Part shown: piece after piece, positions 30,763-39,304 of the stretch
Position numbering within the stretch: the stretch's first letter is position 1
Layout: each line of letters opens with the position of its first letter
DNA from: Micromonospora fulviviridis
GTDB taxonomy: Bacteria; Actinomycetota; Actinomycetes; Mycobacteriales; Micromonosporaceae
Length of the DNA: 41,902 nucleotides
Direction of reading: 5' to 3'
NCBI RefSeq assembly: GCF_014648395.1
Contig: NZ_BMRA01000013.1
Span: forward strand, 1-41,902
Notes under the pieces: generated by a model
Told to the model about the DNA's origin: nothing
The model's database searches: none
Seen by the model: only the letters and a program-made list of their open reading frames with translations
Made by a program: the position numbers and the translations under genes

Positions 30763-30788
30763 GGATTGCACGCACTAATCCGGGGTAC
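30763..30788 (+). promoter_or_regulatory. probable SigB/SigF-type stress promoter of the MscS gene, overlapping an inverted repeat
   Basis: GGATTG (30763-30768) and GGGTAC (30783-30788) are 14 bases apart. This fits the GNNT...N14-16...GGGTA(C/T) pattern known for SigB-group stress sigma factors of streptomycetes. It lies 129 bases upstream of the MscS start. The same DNA holds a 9-base inverted repeat, CCCCGGATT (30759-30767) and AATCCGGGG (30777-30785), which may be an operator or arise from the promoter words themselves. The other bases of 30632-30917 show no gene. Confidence 0.5.
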
Positions 30789-30917
30789 CCTCGGGAAGCT
30801 GTCTCCGCCCGTGTCACGATGACCGGTTCCGCCCGGCATGATCGGTTGGCCGCCCCGTCGGCGGGAGGCGGGCGGGTCGCCAGCGGGCGCCCAGCGACCT
30901 TGCGGTACGAAGGCAGG

Positions 30918-31973
30918 GTGAGTCCCGCCAACCTGCTGCTCCATGCGCTGTCCGCCGTCGAGCCGAGCCCGTCCCCGTCCGTCGACTGCCGCACCGACAC
31001 CTGGTGCAAGAACGTCTACGACATCACCGGCTCGGCGTGGTTCGCCGAGGGCAGCTACTGGATCGTCCTGAAGCCGCTGCGGATCGTGCTGATCCTGCTG
31101 CTCGCCGTGGCCGCCCGCTGGGCGCTGCACCGCACCATCAACCGGCTGGTCCGGACCACCACCGAGGGCGCTGTGCCCACCATGCTCCGCCCGCTGCGCG
31201 AGCGGATCCCCAGCGCCACGCTCGACCCGGAGCAGTTCGTGCCGGAGCGGCGGCGCCAGCGCGCCGAGGCCATCGGCTCGGTGCTGCGCAGCATGGTCAC
31301 GGCGTTCATCTTCGGCATCGCGCTGCTCATGGTGCTCAAGGAGTTCAGCTTCGACCTGGCCCCGCTGCTGGCCAGCGCCGGCATCGCCGGCGTGGCACTC
31401 GGCTTCGGCGCGCAGAGCCTGGTGAAGGACCTGATCGCCGGCCTGTTCATGCTGATCGAGGACCAGTACGGCGTCGGCGACACCGTCGACCTGGGCGAGG
31501 CGACCGGCGTGGTGGAGGCGGTGGGCCTGCGGGTCACCACGGTCCGGGACGGCCGGGGCGTGCTCTGGTACATCCGCAACGGCGAGATCGTCCGGGTCGG
31601 CAACAAGAGCCAGGGCTGGGCCCTGGTCGTGGTCGACCTGCCGATCGGTTTCGCCGGCACCGAGGAGGCCACCGCGGTGCTGCGTACGGCGGCCGCCTCG
31701 GTCGCGCTGGACCCGGAGCTGTCGCCGCAGATCGTCGAGGAGCCGGAGGTGCTCGGCGTCGAGCAGATGACGGTCGACGGCGCGGTGATCCGTACCGTGG
31801 TCAAGACCACGGCCGACGGGCAGTTCGCGGTCGGACGCGAGCTGCGCCGGCGGCTCGCCGAGGCGCTGGAGAACTCGGGCATCACCGCGCGGATCGCGGC
31901 GGCCCGGCTCTATCCGGGGCTGCCGCCCCGCCCCGCGGCCCCGGGCGAGACGGGCACCGGCGGGGCCACCTGA
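30918..31973 (+). CDS. small-conductance mechanosensitive channel (MscS family)
   Basis: This 351-residue membrane channel opens under membrane tension to release solutes after hypo-osmotic shock. It has three transmembrane helices: about residues 48-68 (WIVLKPLRIVLILLLAVAARW), 115-140 (MVTAFIFGIALLMVLKEF) and the pore helix LLASAGIAGVALGFGAQSLVKDLIAGLFMLIED, with the Ala/Gly packing pattern of TM3. The cytoplasmic beta domain follows (YGVGDTVDLGEATGVVEAVGLRVTTVRDGRG, with the usual IRNGEIVRVGN). The GTG at 30918 with GAAGG upstream is preferred over longer frames. A stress-type promoter candidate lies upstream and a long hairpin downstream. Confidence 0.92.
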   Translation: MSPANLLLHALSAVEPSPSPSVDCRTDTWCKNVYDITGSAWFAEGSYWIVLKPLRIVLILLLAVAARWALHRTINRLVRTTTEGAVPTMLRPLRERIPSATLDPEQFVPERRRQRAEAIGSVLRSMVTAFIFGIALLMVLKEFSFDLAPLLASAGIAGVALGFGAQSLVKDLIAGLFMLIEDQYGVGDTVDLGEATGVVEAVGLRVTTVRDGRGVLWYIRNGEIVRVGNKSQGWALVVVDLPIGFAGTEEATAVLRTAAASVALDPELSPQIVEEPEVLGVEQMTVDGAVIRTVVKTTADGQFAVGRELRRRLAEALENSGITARIAAARLYPGLPPRPAAPGETGTGGAT

Positions 31974-32000
31974 CGCGGGTCTCCGGTCGGCCGGGCGGGC

Positions 32001-32050
32001 CGGACGATTTTCGGGGGTCGCGCACCGCGCGGCCCCTCGGGTATCGTCCG
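32001..32050 (+). terminator. long hairpin terminator after the MscS gene
   Basis: CGGACGAT (32001-32008) pairs with ATCGTCCG (32043-32050). Inside it, GGGGTCGCGC pairs with GCGCGGCCCC with one G-U. The structure starts 27 bases past the stop codon. Confidence 0.65.
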
Positions 32051-32126
32051 TTCGTTCAGTCGGAGATGCGACGATCAATCCGTTCACCCTAGCCAGTTGT
32101 CAGACGATCGGGCAGAATCCGGTGAA

Positions 32127-32147
32127 CACGCTCCCCAAAGGAGCGTG
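32127..32147 (+). promoter_or_regulatory. hairpin in the leader of the MFS exporter gene
   Basis: CACGCTCC (32127-32134) and GGAGCGTG (32140-32147) form an 8-base stem with a 5-base loop, 87 bases before the MFS start. The 3' arm contains an anti-Shine-Dalgarno-like GGAG that the stem would mask. A leader-attenuation element is possible; a fortuitous hairpin is equally so. A short frame could start nearby, but nothing supports it. Confidence 0.3.
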
Positions 32148-32234
32148 CTCGTGTCCTCGCTGATCCGTAGATCTGACGACGGTTCCCAGGTCAGGCCATC
32201 ACGAGTGGTCGGCCCGGGAACGATGGAGGCGACG

Positions 32235-33608
32235 GTGTCCGACGAGCGACCCGCCCAGGAGGGCCCGGCCACCTTCCGCGATCTGTTCAGCCTCGCGGAG
32301 TTCCGCGTCCTCTTCACGGCAAGCGCTCTGTCCTGGATCGGTGACTACGTCGCGAAGGCCGCGGTCACCGTCCTGGTCTACCGGCAGACCGACTCGGTGA
32401 CGCTCTCGGCCGCCGCGTTCGCGGCAAGCTACCTGCCCTGGCTGGTCGGCGGCCCACTGCTCTCCGCGCTCGCGGAGCGATACCGCTACCGGCAGGTCAT
32501 GGTGGCCTGCGACCTGGTGCGGATGGCGTTGATGGTGCTGGTCGCCCTGCCCGGGATGCCGCCCTGGGCGATCCTCGCGCTGATCTTCGCGACCACGCTG
32601 GCCAACCCGCCGAGCCAGGCCGCCCGGTCCGCACTGATGCCGCAGATCCTGGCCGGCGACCGGCTGGTGGTCGGCCTGTCGGTCTCCGCGAGCACCGGGC
32701 AGGCCGCCCAGGTCCTCGGCTACCTGCTCGGCGCGGCGATCGCCGTGGTCAACCCGGCCGCCGCGCTGCTGATCAACGCGGCCACCTTCGGCCTCTCCGC
32801 CGCGCTGGTCCGCTTCGGCCTGCGGAACCGGCCGCCCGCCATGACCGAGGCGCATCGCAGTCACCTGCTGCGGGAGACCGCCGAGGGGTTCCGGCTCGTC
32901 TTCGGCCGCCCGGTGCTGCGCGCCATCGCCGTGCTGGTCTTCAGCGCGATGGTCTTCTCGATCGTCCCCGAGGGGCTCGCCGCGGCCTGGGCCGCCGAGC
33001 GGAGCGGGGACGGCATGGACACCGGCACCGCCCAGGCGGTCATCATGGCCGCCAACCCGGTCGGTTACATCCTCGGCGGGCTGATGGTCGGGCGGCTCGT
33101 CGCCCCGGCCCGCCGGCTGGCCCTGATGCGCCCGCTCGCGGTGATCGCCCCGGCGGTGCTCGTCCCGGCGGTGCTCGACCCGCCGCCCATCGTCGTGGCG
33201 CTCCTCGCGGCCGCGTGCGGCTTCGCGGTGGCCGGGCTCATCCCGGTCGCCAACGGCCTCTTCGTCCAGGTGCTGCCGGACGGCTACCGGGCCCGCGCCT
33301 TCGGCGTGATGGCCAGCGGGACCCAGATCATCCAGGGTGCCGCCGTGCTGGCCACGGGGGCTCTCGCCGAACGGTTCACCATCCCCTCCGTGGTCGGGTT
33401 GTGGAGCGCCGCCGGCGTGCTGCTGATGCTCCTCGCGGTGCTCACCTGGCCGCGCCCGGCGACGATCGAGGCGGCCGTCGAGGTCGCCCGGGCGGAATCC
33501 GCCGCGACGGCCACCATGGCGGCGCCCGCCACGCACACCCCGGCCCGGGGGACGGCGGTGGGCGACCGGGCCGGCGAGCGCAGCCGGCGCCGGCACGCGG
33601 TGACCTGA
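32235..33608 (+). CDS. MFS transporter, probable drug/metabolite exporter
   Basis: This 457-residue inner-membrane protein has about 12 hydrophobic segments. It resembles the EntS/DHA3-like group of exporters: FRDLFSLAEFRVLFTASALSWIGDYVAKAAVTVLVYRQTDS at the N-terminus, WLVGGPLLSALAERYRYRQVMVACDLVRM as the loop-2/3 motif, and LANPPSQAARSALMPQIL. The second half includes LIPVANGLFVQVLPDGYRARAFGVMASGTQIIQGAAVLATGALAER. The C-terminal tail is Ala/Arg-rich and cytoplasmic. The GTG at 32235 follows GGAGG by 5 bases and starts just before the conserved region; the frame is open further upstream without similarity. The substrate cannot be told from sequence. Confidence 0.88.
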   Translation: MSDERPAQEGPATFRDLFSLAEFRVLFTASALSWIGDYVAKAAVTVLVYRQTDSVTLSAAAFAASYLPWLVGGPLLSALAERYRYRQVMVACDLVRMALMVLVALPGMPPWAILALIFATTLANPPSQAARSALMPQILAGDRLVVGLSVSASTGQAAQVLGYLLGAAIAVVNPAAALLINAATFGLSAALVRFGLRNRPPAMTEAHRSHLLRETAEGFRLVFGRPVLRAIAVLVFSAMVFSIVPEGLAAAWAAERSGDGMDTGTAQAVIMAANPVGYILGGLMVGRLVAPARRLALMRPLAVIAPAVLVPAVLDPPPIVVALLAAACGFAVAGLIPVANGLFVQVLPDGYRARAFGVMASGTQIIQGAAVLATGALAERFTIPSVVGLWSAAGVLLMLLAVLTWPRPATIEAAVEVARAESAATATMAAPATHTPARGTAVGDRAGERSRRRHAVT

Positions 33609-33633
33609 CTCCCGCTCCGGCGGTGGGCGGGAG
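33609..33633 (+). terminator. hairpin after the MFS exporter gene
   Basis: CTCCCGC (33609-33615) and GCGGGAG (33627-33633) form a 7-base stem immediately after the stop codon at 33606-33608, ahead of the globin gene. Confidence 0.45.
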
Positions 33634-33667
33634 CCGCCTCCGGGCGGCACCTGGCAGGATGGGTGAC

Positions 33668-34078
33668 GTGACTTCCCCTGGCGAGTCGATGACCCTCTTC
33701 GAGGCGATCGGCGGCGAACCCACCTTCCGCAAGCTGGTGGACGAGTTCTACGCCGGTGTCGCCACCGACCCGCTGCTGCGGCCCATGTACCCGGAGGAGG
33801 ACCTGGGCCCGGCCGCGGACCGGCTGACCCTCTTCCTCATCCAGTACTGGGGTGGCCCGCACACCTACTCCGAGCAGCGCGGTCACCCCCGGCTGCGAAT
33901 GCGGCACGCGCCGTTCCGGATCGGCGCGGTCGAGCGGGACGCCTGGCTGCGCCACATGCGCCGGGCGGTGGACCGGCTCGACCTGCCGCCGCAGCTCGCC
34001 GCCGCGCTCTGGGACTACCTGGAGCGGGCCGCGTACTTCATGGTGAACGTGATGGAGGACCCGGCGGCCGAGGGCTGA
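33668..34078 (+). CDS. glbO: group II truncated hemoglobin
   Basis: This 136-residue 2-over-2 globin is of the GlbO type, a soluble heme protein linked to oxygen/peroxide chemistry. The core is TLFEAIGGEPTFRKLVDEFYAGVATDPLLRPMYPEEDLGPA, then FLIQYWGGPHTYSEQRGHPRLRMRHAPFRIG, in which the RMRH histidine is the proximal heme ligand and the Tyr-Trp-Gly segment is typical. The distal-side tryptophan region is LWDYLERAAYFMVN. The GTG at 33668 is preferred because AGGA lies 8 bases upstream; an ATG at 33659 with no proper site is possible. It lies close to the HNH gene, as in mycobacteria. Confidence 0.93.
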   Translation: MTSPGESMTLFEAIGGEPTFRKLVDEFYAGVATDPLLRPMYPEEDLGPAADRLTLFLIQYWGGPHTYSEQRGHPRLRMRHAPFRIGAVERDAWLRHMRRAVDRLDLPPQLAAALWDYLERAAYFMVNVMEDPAAEG

Positions 34079-34103
34079 CCGGCCGGCGGCCGCGCCGACC
34101 CCG

Positions 34104-34616
34104 TCAGAGCAGGGCTCCCTCGTCGTGCAACCAGTCGACGAAGGTGGTGGCCACCGCCGCACCGCAGTCGAGCATCTCGACCAGCAGCGCGTCGTGGGTG
34201 CCCGCCCCGAGCGGCACCTGGAGCTCGGCGTAGATGGGCAGCTGGCCGCGCTCGGTCGGGTCGCCGATGTACGCCTTGCAGAACCGCCGGGTGTGGTTCC
34301 ACTCGTTGACCACCCGGTAGGCGCGGTCGGCCCAGTCCGGTGGCACCGTCGCGTGCGGGCGGGCCCGCATCACCAGGATCTCGTCCTCGGGGCCCTCCAG
34401 GGTGACCAGCACGGCGTGCCGCTCCCACATGGCCAGCAGGTTGCCGTCGCCGTCGGCCAGGTAGCGCACGTCGAGCAGGTCGAGCGCGTCGCAGACCCGG
34501 CCGAGGGTGACCGGGGCGACGGTTGCCGGCATGTCGGCGATCACGGGCCGCTCGGCCGCCGCGTCGTCCGCCGGCTGACGGGGGGTCGGTGGTCCGACCC
34601 GGACGGTGTCTTCCAC
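34104..34616 (-). CDS. YbjN domain-containing protein
   Basis: This 170-residue protein has the YbjN fold (type III secretion chaperone-like): a helix VTLGRVCDALDLLDVRYL, then strands DGNLLAMWERHAVLVTLEGPEDEILVMRAR, and RAYRVVNEWNHTRRFCKAYIGDPTERGQLPIYAELQVPLGAGTHDALLVEMLDCGAAVATTFVDWL. The N-terminal 40 residues are low complexity. The family is common in actinobacteria and its biochemical role is unknown; sensory or chaperone-like roles have been suggested. The GTG at 34616 (VEDTVRVGPP) has a weak GCGGGA site; the frame continues upstream without similarity. It converges on glbO. Confidence 0.82.
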   Translation of the reverse strand: MEDTVRVGPPTPRQPADDAAAERPVIADMPATVAPVTLGRVCDALDLLDVRYLADGDGNLLAMWERHAVLVTLEGPEDEILVMRARPHATVPPDWADRAYRVVNEWNHTRRFCKAYIGDPTERGQLPIYAELQVPLGAGTHDALLVEMLDCGAAVATTFVDWLHDEGALL

Positions 34617-34814
34617 TGTGGTCCCGCTTCGAGTTTCCGGATCGCCGCCACTGGCGGGACCTGGGCGCCATGACCACCACGGCATCGCTCGCGCACCTCA
34701 CTCCCCAGCGGATCCAGTCGCCTACGGTGCGTTGGATCCGAGGATGGACGGTACCCGGACAGCCGGGATGAGGCATCCCCCCAACGGCTGCCCCAAACCG
34801 GAAGAATGAACGGG

Positions 34815-34834
34815 GGTCATCCGTTCGGATGACC
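34815..34834 (-). terminator. perfect hairpin across the stop codon of the hypothetical gene
   Basis: GGTCATCCG (34815-34823) and CGGATGACC (34826-34834) form a 9-base stem with a 2-base centre. It spans the stop codon at 34817-34819. No T-run follows. The 198 bases from 34617 to 34814 hold no gene I can support; they should contain the YbjN promoter. Confidence 0.5.
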
Positions 34835-35485
34835 TCGGGTGGGCGTCACGGCGAGGTCTGCGACCTTCCGCGACCAGGCTGCTCCGTACGGTCCGACGAG
34901 CCCGACCCAACGGCCGGCGGTGCGCACCTGAACGTCGCCGGCGCCGAGGAAGCCCATCCGGACCAGCCCCTGCACCAGCCGCTGCGGCACCTCCACCGGG
35001 GCGTCCGGCGCGTCGTCGGGGGTCACCACCACGGCGACGTGGTCGAGCAGCGCGTCCCGCAGGGCCCGCTGGCCCACCGCCCGACCGGCCACGCCGTGGG
35101 TGGACGCCTCGCGCAGCGTCCCGGCCGCCGCGGCGGCGATCCGCCGGACCTCCGCGCCGGGCAGCGCCTCCACCGCCCGGCTGGCCACCGGCGGCAGCGG
35201 CCAGCGCCACCCGGCGTCCCGGCGCGGGGGCAGCGCGTCGCCGCCGGCCGACAGCTCCGCCAGCAACTCGGCCGCCGCGACGGTGGCGTCACCCGGCGCC
35301 GTGCCGGGGACGGTACGCACCACGAGCACGTCCCACGGCAGCCGCGCCCAGAGGGCCGTACGCCCGGCCCCCGGCACCGGCCGGAGCCGGACCAGGACGG
35401 CCGGGTCCAGCCGGACCAGGCGGGCCAGGAAGGCGCCCGCGTCGGCCACCCCGTCCAGCCCGTGGCCGGTGGCCGGCGCGGTCAT
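34817..35485 (-). CDS. conserved actinobacterial hypothetical protein
   Basis: This 222-residue soluble protein is rich in Ala, Val and Arg. It contains ALWARLPWDVLVVRTVPG, ASTHGVAGRAVGQRALRDALLDHVAVVVT, and a C-terminal VPQRLVQGLVRMGFLGAGDVQVRTAGRWVGLVGPYGAAWSR. No known domain, signal or membrane segment is visible to me. Its ATG at 35485 overlaps the thioesterase stop as ATGA, so it is translated together with that gene and EttA. Similar uncharacterised proteins occupy this place in related actinomycetes, as far as I recall. Confidence 0.75.
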   Translation of the reverse strand: MTAPATGHGLDGVADAGAFLARLVRLDPAVLVRLRPVPGAGRTALWARLPWDVLVVRTVPGTAPGDATVAAAELLAELSAGGDALPPRRDAGWRWPLPPVASRAVEALPGAEVRRIAAAAAGTLREASTHGVAGRAVGQRALRDALLDHVAVVVTPDDAPDAPVEVPQRLVQGLVRMGFLGAGDVQVRTAGRWVGLVGPYGAAWSRKVADLAVTPTRGHPNG

Positions 35486-35917
35486 GCCGGCAGCCCGGGC
35501 GCGTACCGGAGCAGGAAGGCCCGCTCGTCGGCGGAGATCCGGCGGGGCCGCTGCGCGGCCAGGTCGAACGGGACCAGCACCGAGCGGGCCCGGCTGGCCA
35601 GCACGTCCCGGTCGTAGAGCTCGTAGGCGATGGTGAACGAGGCCGCCCGGATCTCCTCCACCCAGAGCTCGATCCGGACCGTCGGGGCCGCCTCCGCGGT
35701 GGCCCGGCCCAGCGCGTAGTCGACCGGGCGCAGGTAGTCGACCTCGTGCCGGCGGATGACCACCCCGTCGGCGAACGAGCCCACTCCCCACGCCCGCCCG
35801 CCGGCGAACATCATCGCCACCCGCGCCTCCTCGTACAGGGTGAGGAAGCGCGAGTTGTTGACGTGGCCGTACGCGTCCAGGTCGGACCAGCGCAGCGTGC
35901 AGTCGTAGACGAACTTG

Positions 35918-35925
<8 letters not shown>
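35482..35925 (-). CDS. acyl-CoA thioesterase (hotdog fold, 4HBT type)
   Basis: This 147-residue hotdog-fold enzyme is expected to hydrolyse acyl-CoA thioesters. The active-site motif RWSDLDAYGHVNNSRFLTLYEEAR holds the catalytic Asp and the HVNN signature of the 4-hydroxybenzoyl-CoA thioesterase subfamily. VDYLRPVDYALGRATAEAAPTVR and IAYELYDRDVLASRARSVLVPFDL follow as expected. The GTG at 35925 overlaps the EttA stop by 8 bases, so translation is coupled. The same pair occurs in mycobacteria (Rv2475c next to the EttA-like Rv2477c, from memory). The acyl chain preferred is unknown. Confidence 0.88.
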
Positions 35926-37594
<1,669 letters not shown>

Positions 37595-37903
37595 GGTGCG
37601 GGCTACCTCCGTCGGTTGCGATCGCGAACTGGCGGGCGCGGGCGCGGGCCGTGAGGTCCGCCCGCCGCCGCCGGCCGGGGCCGGCCGCGCGCACGCCATC
37701 CTCAATCCTGACAGGTACGCCCCGCTCCGCCCACATCACCCCGCCCCAGGAGTACGCGGCGCGCCGCAGCTGTCGACAAGATCACGACCTGGATTCGGCG
37801 CTTCCGGGAAGGGTAGGGAACTCCGGCACGGGGCAACAGACGCCGCAGCTACGCTCAGTACGCTCATCGCGGTGGACCCGTCAGCAACCGGAGGTGGCCG
37901 ATC
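37595..37903. other. 309-base intergenic region between divergent ettA and otsA
   Basis: No gene is supported here. It must hold the ettA promoter (minus strand) and the otsA promoter (plus strand). The part next to ettA is very GC-rich; the part next to otsA contains the stress-type promoter candidate at 37791-37816 and the GGAGG ribosome site of otsA. Confidence 0.6.
37791..37816 (+). promoter_or_regulatory. candidate stress-type promoter upstream of otsA
   Basis: GGATTC (37791-37796) and GGGTAG (37811-37816) are 14 bases apart, 87 bases before the otsA GTG. The layout matches the better candidate before the MscS gene, with two mismatching final bases. Trehalose genes are typical osmotic-stress targets. 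Confidence 0.35.
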
Positions 37904-39304
37904 GTGACCGTCCGTAGCTCCTTTGTCGTTGTGGCGAACCGACTGCCGGTCGACGAGGTGAGCACACCCGAAGGGCGGCAGTGGCGACGCAGCCCGGGCG
38001 GCCTGGTGACCGCGCTGCACCCGGTGCTCGCCGAGCACCAGGGCACCTGGGTCGGCTGGGCCGGCGGCACCGGCGCCGCCCCCGAGCCCTTCGACCTGGA
38101 GGGGATCCGGCTGCACCCGGTGCCGCTGAGCGCCGAGGAGCTGGAGCGCTACTACGAGGGGCAGTCGAACGCGACGATCTGGCCGCTCTATCACGACGCG
38201 GTCGAGACCCCGGCCTACAAGCGGCGCTGGCGCGAGGCGTACCGGCTGGTCAACGCCCGGTTCGCGGAGGCCGCGGCCGACGTCGCGGCCGAGGGGGCCA
38301 CGGTCTGGGTGCAGGACTACCAGCTCCAGCTCGTCCCGGCGATGCTCCGCGAGCTGCGGCCGGACCTGCGGATCGGGTTCTTCCTGCACATCCCGTTCCC
38401 GCCGATCGAGCTGTTCATGCAGATGCCGTTCCGCACCGAGATCCTGCGCGGCCTGCTCGGCGCGGACCTGGTGGGGTTCCAGCAGCGGCTGGCGGCGCAG
38501 AACTTCGTCCGGCTGGCCCGGCACCTGCTCGGCCTCCGCTACGAGGGGCAGATGATCCAGGTCGACGGCCGGCAGGTGAAGGCCGGCGCGTTCCCCATCT
38601 CGATCGACACCCGGGAGATGGAGCGGCTGGCCGAGGACCCGGCGATCCAGGCCCGCGCCAAGCAGATCCGCGAGGAGCTGGGCAACCCGAAGACGATCAT
38701 CCTGGGCGTCGACCGGCTCGACTACACCAAGGGCATCGAGCTCCGGCTGAAGGCCTTCCGCGAACTCCTCGCTGACGGAAAGTTGACAGTTCCCGACGCG
38801 GTTATGGTGCAGGTCGCCACACCGAGCCGCGAGCGCGTGGAGCACTACCAGGCACTTCGGGTGAAGGTGGAACGCGAAGTAGGCCGGATTAATGGCGAAT
38901 TCGGACGGGTCGGCGTGCCGGCGGTGCATTATCTGCATCAGTCGTACAGTCGCTCCGAACTGGCCGCGATGTACGTCGCGGCAGACGTGATGATGGTGAC
39001 CCCGCTGCGAGACGGAATGAATCTGGTGGCCAAGGAGTACGTCGCATCGCGCGCCGACCAGGGCGGCGCGCTCGTGCTCAGTGAGTTCGCCGGCGCCGCC
39101 ACCGAGCTGCGCCAGGCCTTCCTGTGCAACCCGCACGACCCCGACGCGGTGAAGGACGCGCTGCTGCGTGCCGTGCACGTCGAGAAACCCGAGGCCCGAC
39201 GCCGGATGCGGATAATGCAACGCCACCTGCGCAGCCACGACGTGGGCCACTGGGCCAAGTCCTTCCTGACCGAACTGGGCGTCCCCGATGCGGAGGCTGC
39301 GTGA
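37904..39304 (+). CDS. otsA: trehalose-6-phosphate synthase
   Basis: This 466-residue GT20 glycosyltransferase joins glucose from a nucleotide sugar to glucose-6-phosphate. Motifs are VVVANRLPVD at the N-terminus, SPGGLVTALHPVL, VWVQDYQLQLVPAML, FFLHIPFPPIELFMQMPFR, ILGVDRLDYTKGIELRLKAF, TPLRDGMNLVAKEYVA and GALVLSEFAGAATEL. All nucleotide- and phosphate-binding residues appear to be present. The GTG at 37904 follows GGAGG. From about 38770 to 39030 the codon choice changes to several A/T-ending codons (TTG, ACA, GTT, ATT AAT, GAA TTC GGA, CAT TAT), unlike the rest of the gene. Its stop overlaps the next GTG start (GTGA). Confidence 0.95.
   Translation: MTVRSSFVVVANRLPVDEVSTPEGRQWRRSPGGLVTALHPVLAEHQGTWVGWAGGTGAAPEPFDLEGIRLHPVPLSAEELERYYEGQSNATIWPLYHDAVETPAYKRRWREAYRLVNARFAEAAADVAAEGATVWVQDYQLQLVPAMLRELRPDLRIGFFLHIPFPPIELFMQMPFRTEILRGLLGADLVGFQQRLAAQNFVRLARHLLGLRYEGQMIQVDGRQVKAGAFPISIDTREMERLAEDPAIQARAKQIREELGNPKTIILGVDRLDYTKGIELRLKAFRELLADGKLTVPDAVMVQVATPSRERVEHYQALRVKVEREVGRINGEFGRVGVPAVHYLHQSYSRSELAAMYVAADVMMVTPLRDGMNLVAKEYVASRADQGGALVLSEFAGAATELRQAFLCNPHDPDAVKDALLRAVHVEKPEARRRMRIMQRHLRSHDVGHWAKSFLTELGVPDAEAA

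Noticed and set aside
32034..32050. GGGTAT at 32039 as another stress-type -10 box
   Set aside because: No GNNT -35 box at 14-16 bases upstream, and the sequence is part of the MscS terminator hairpin.
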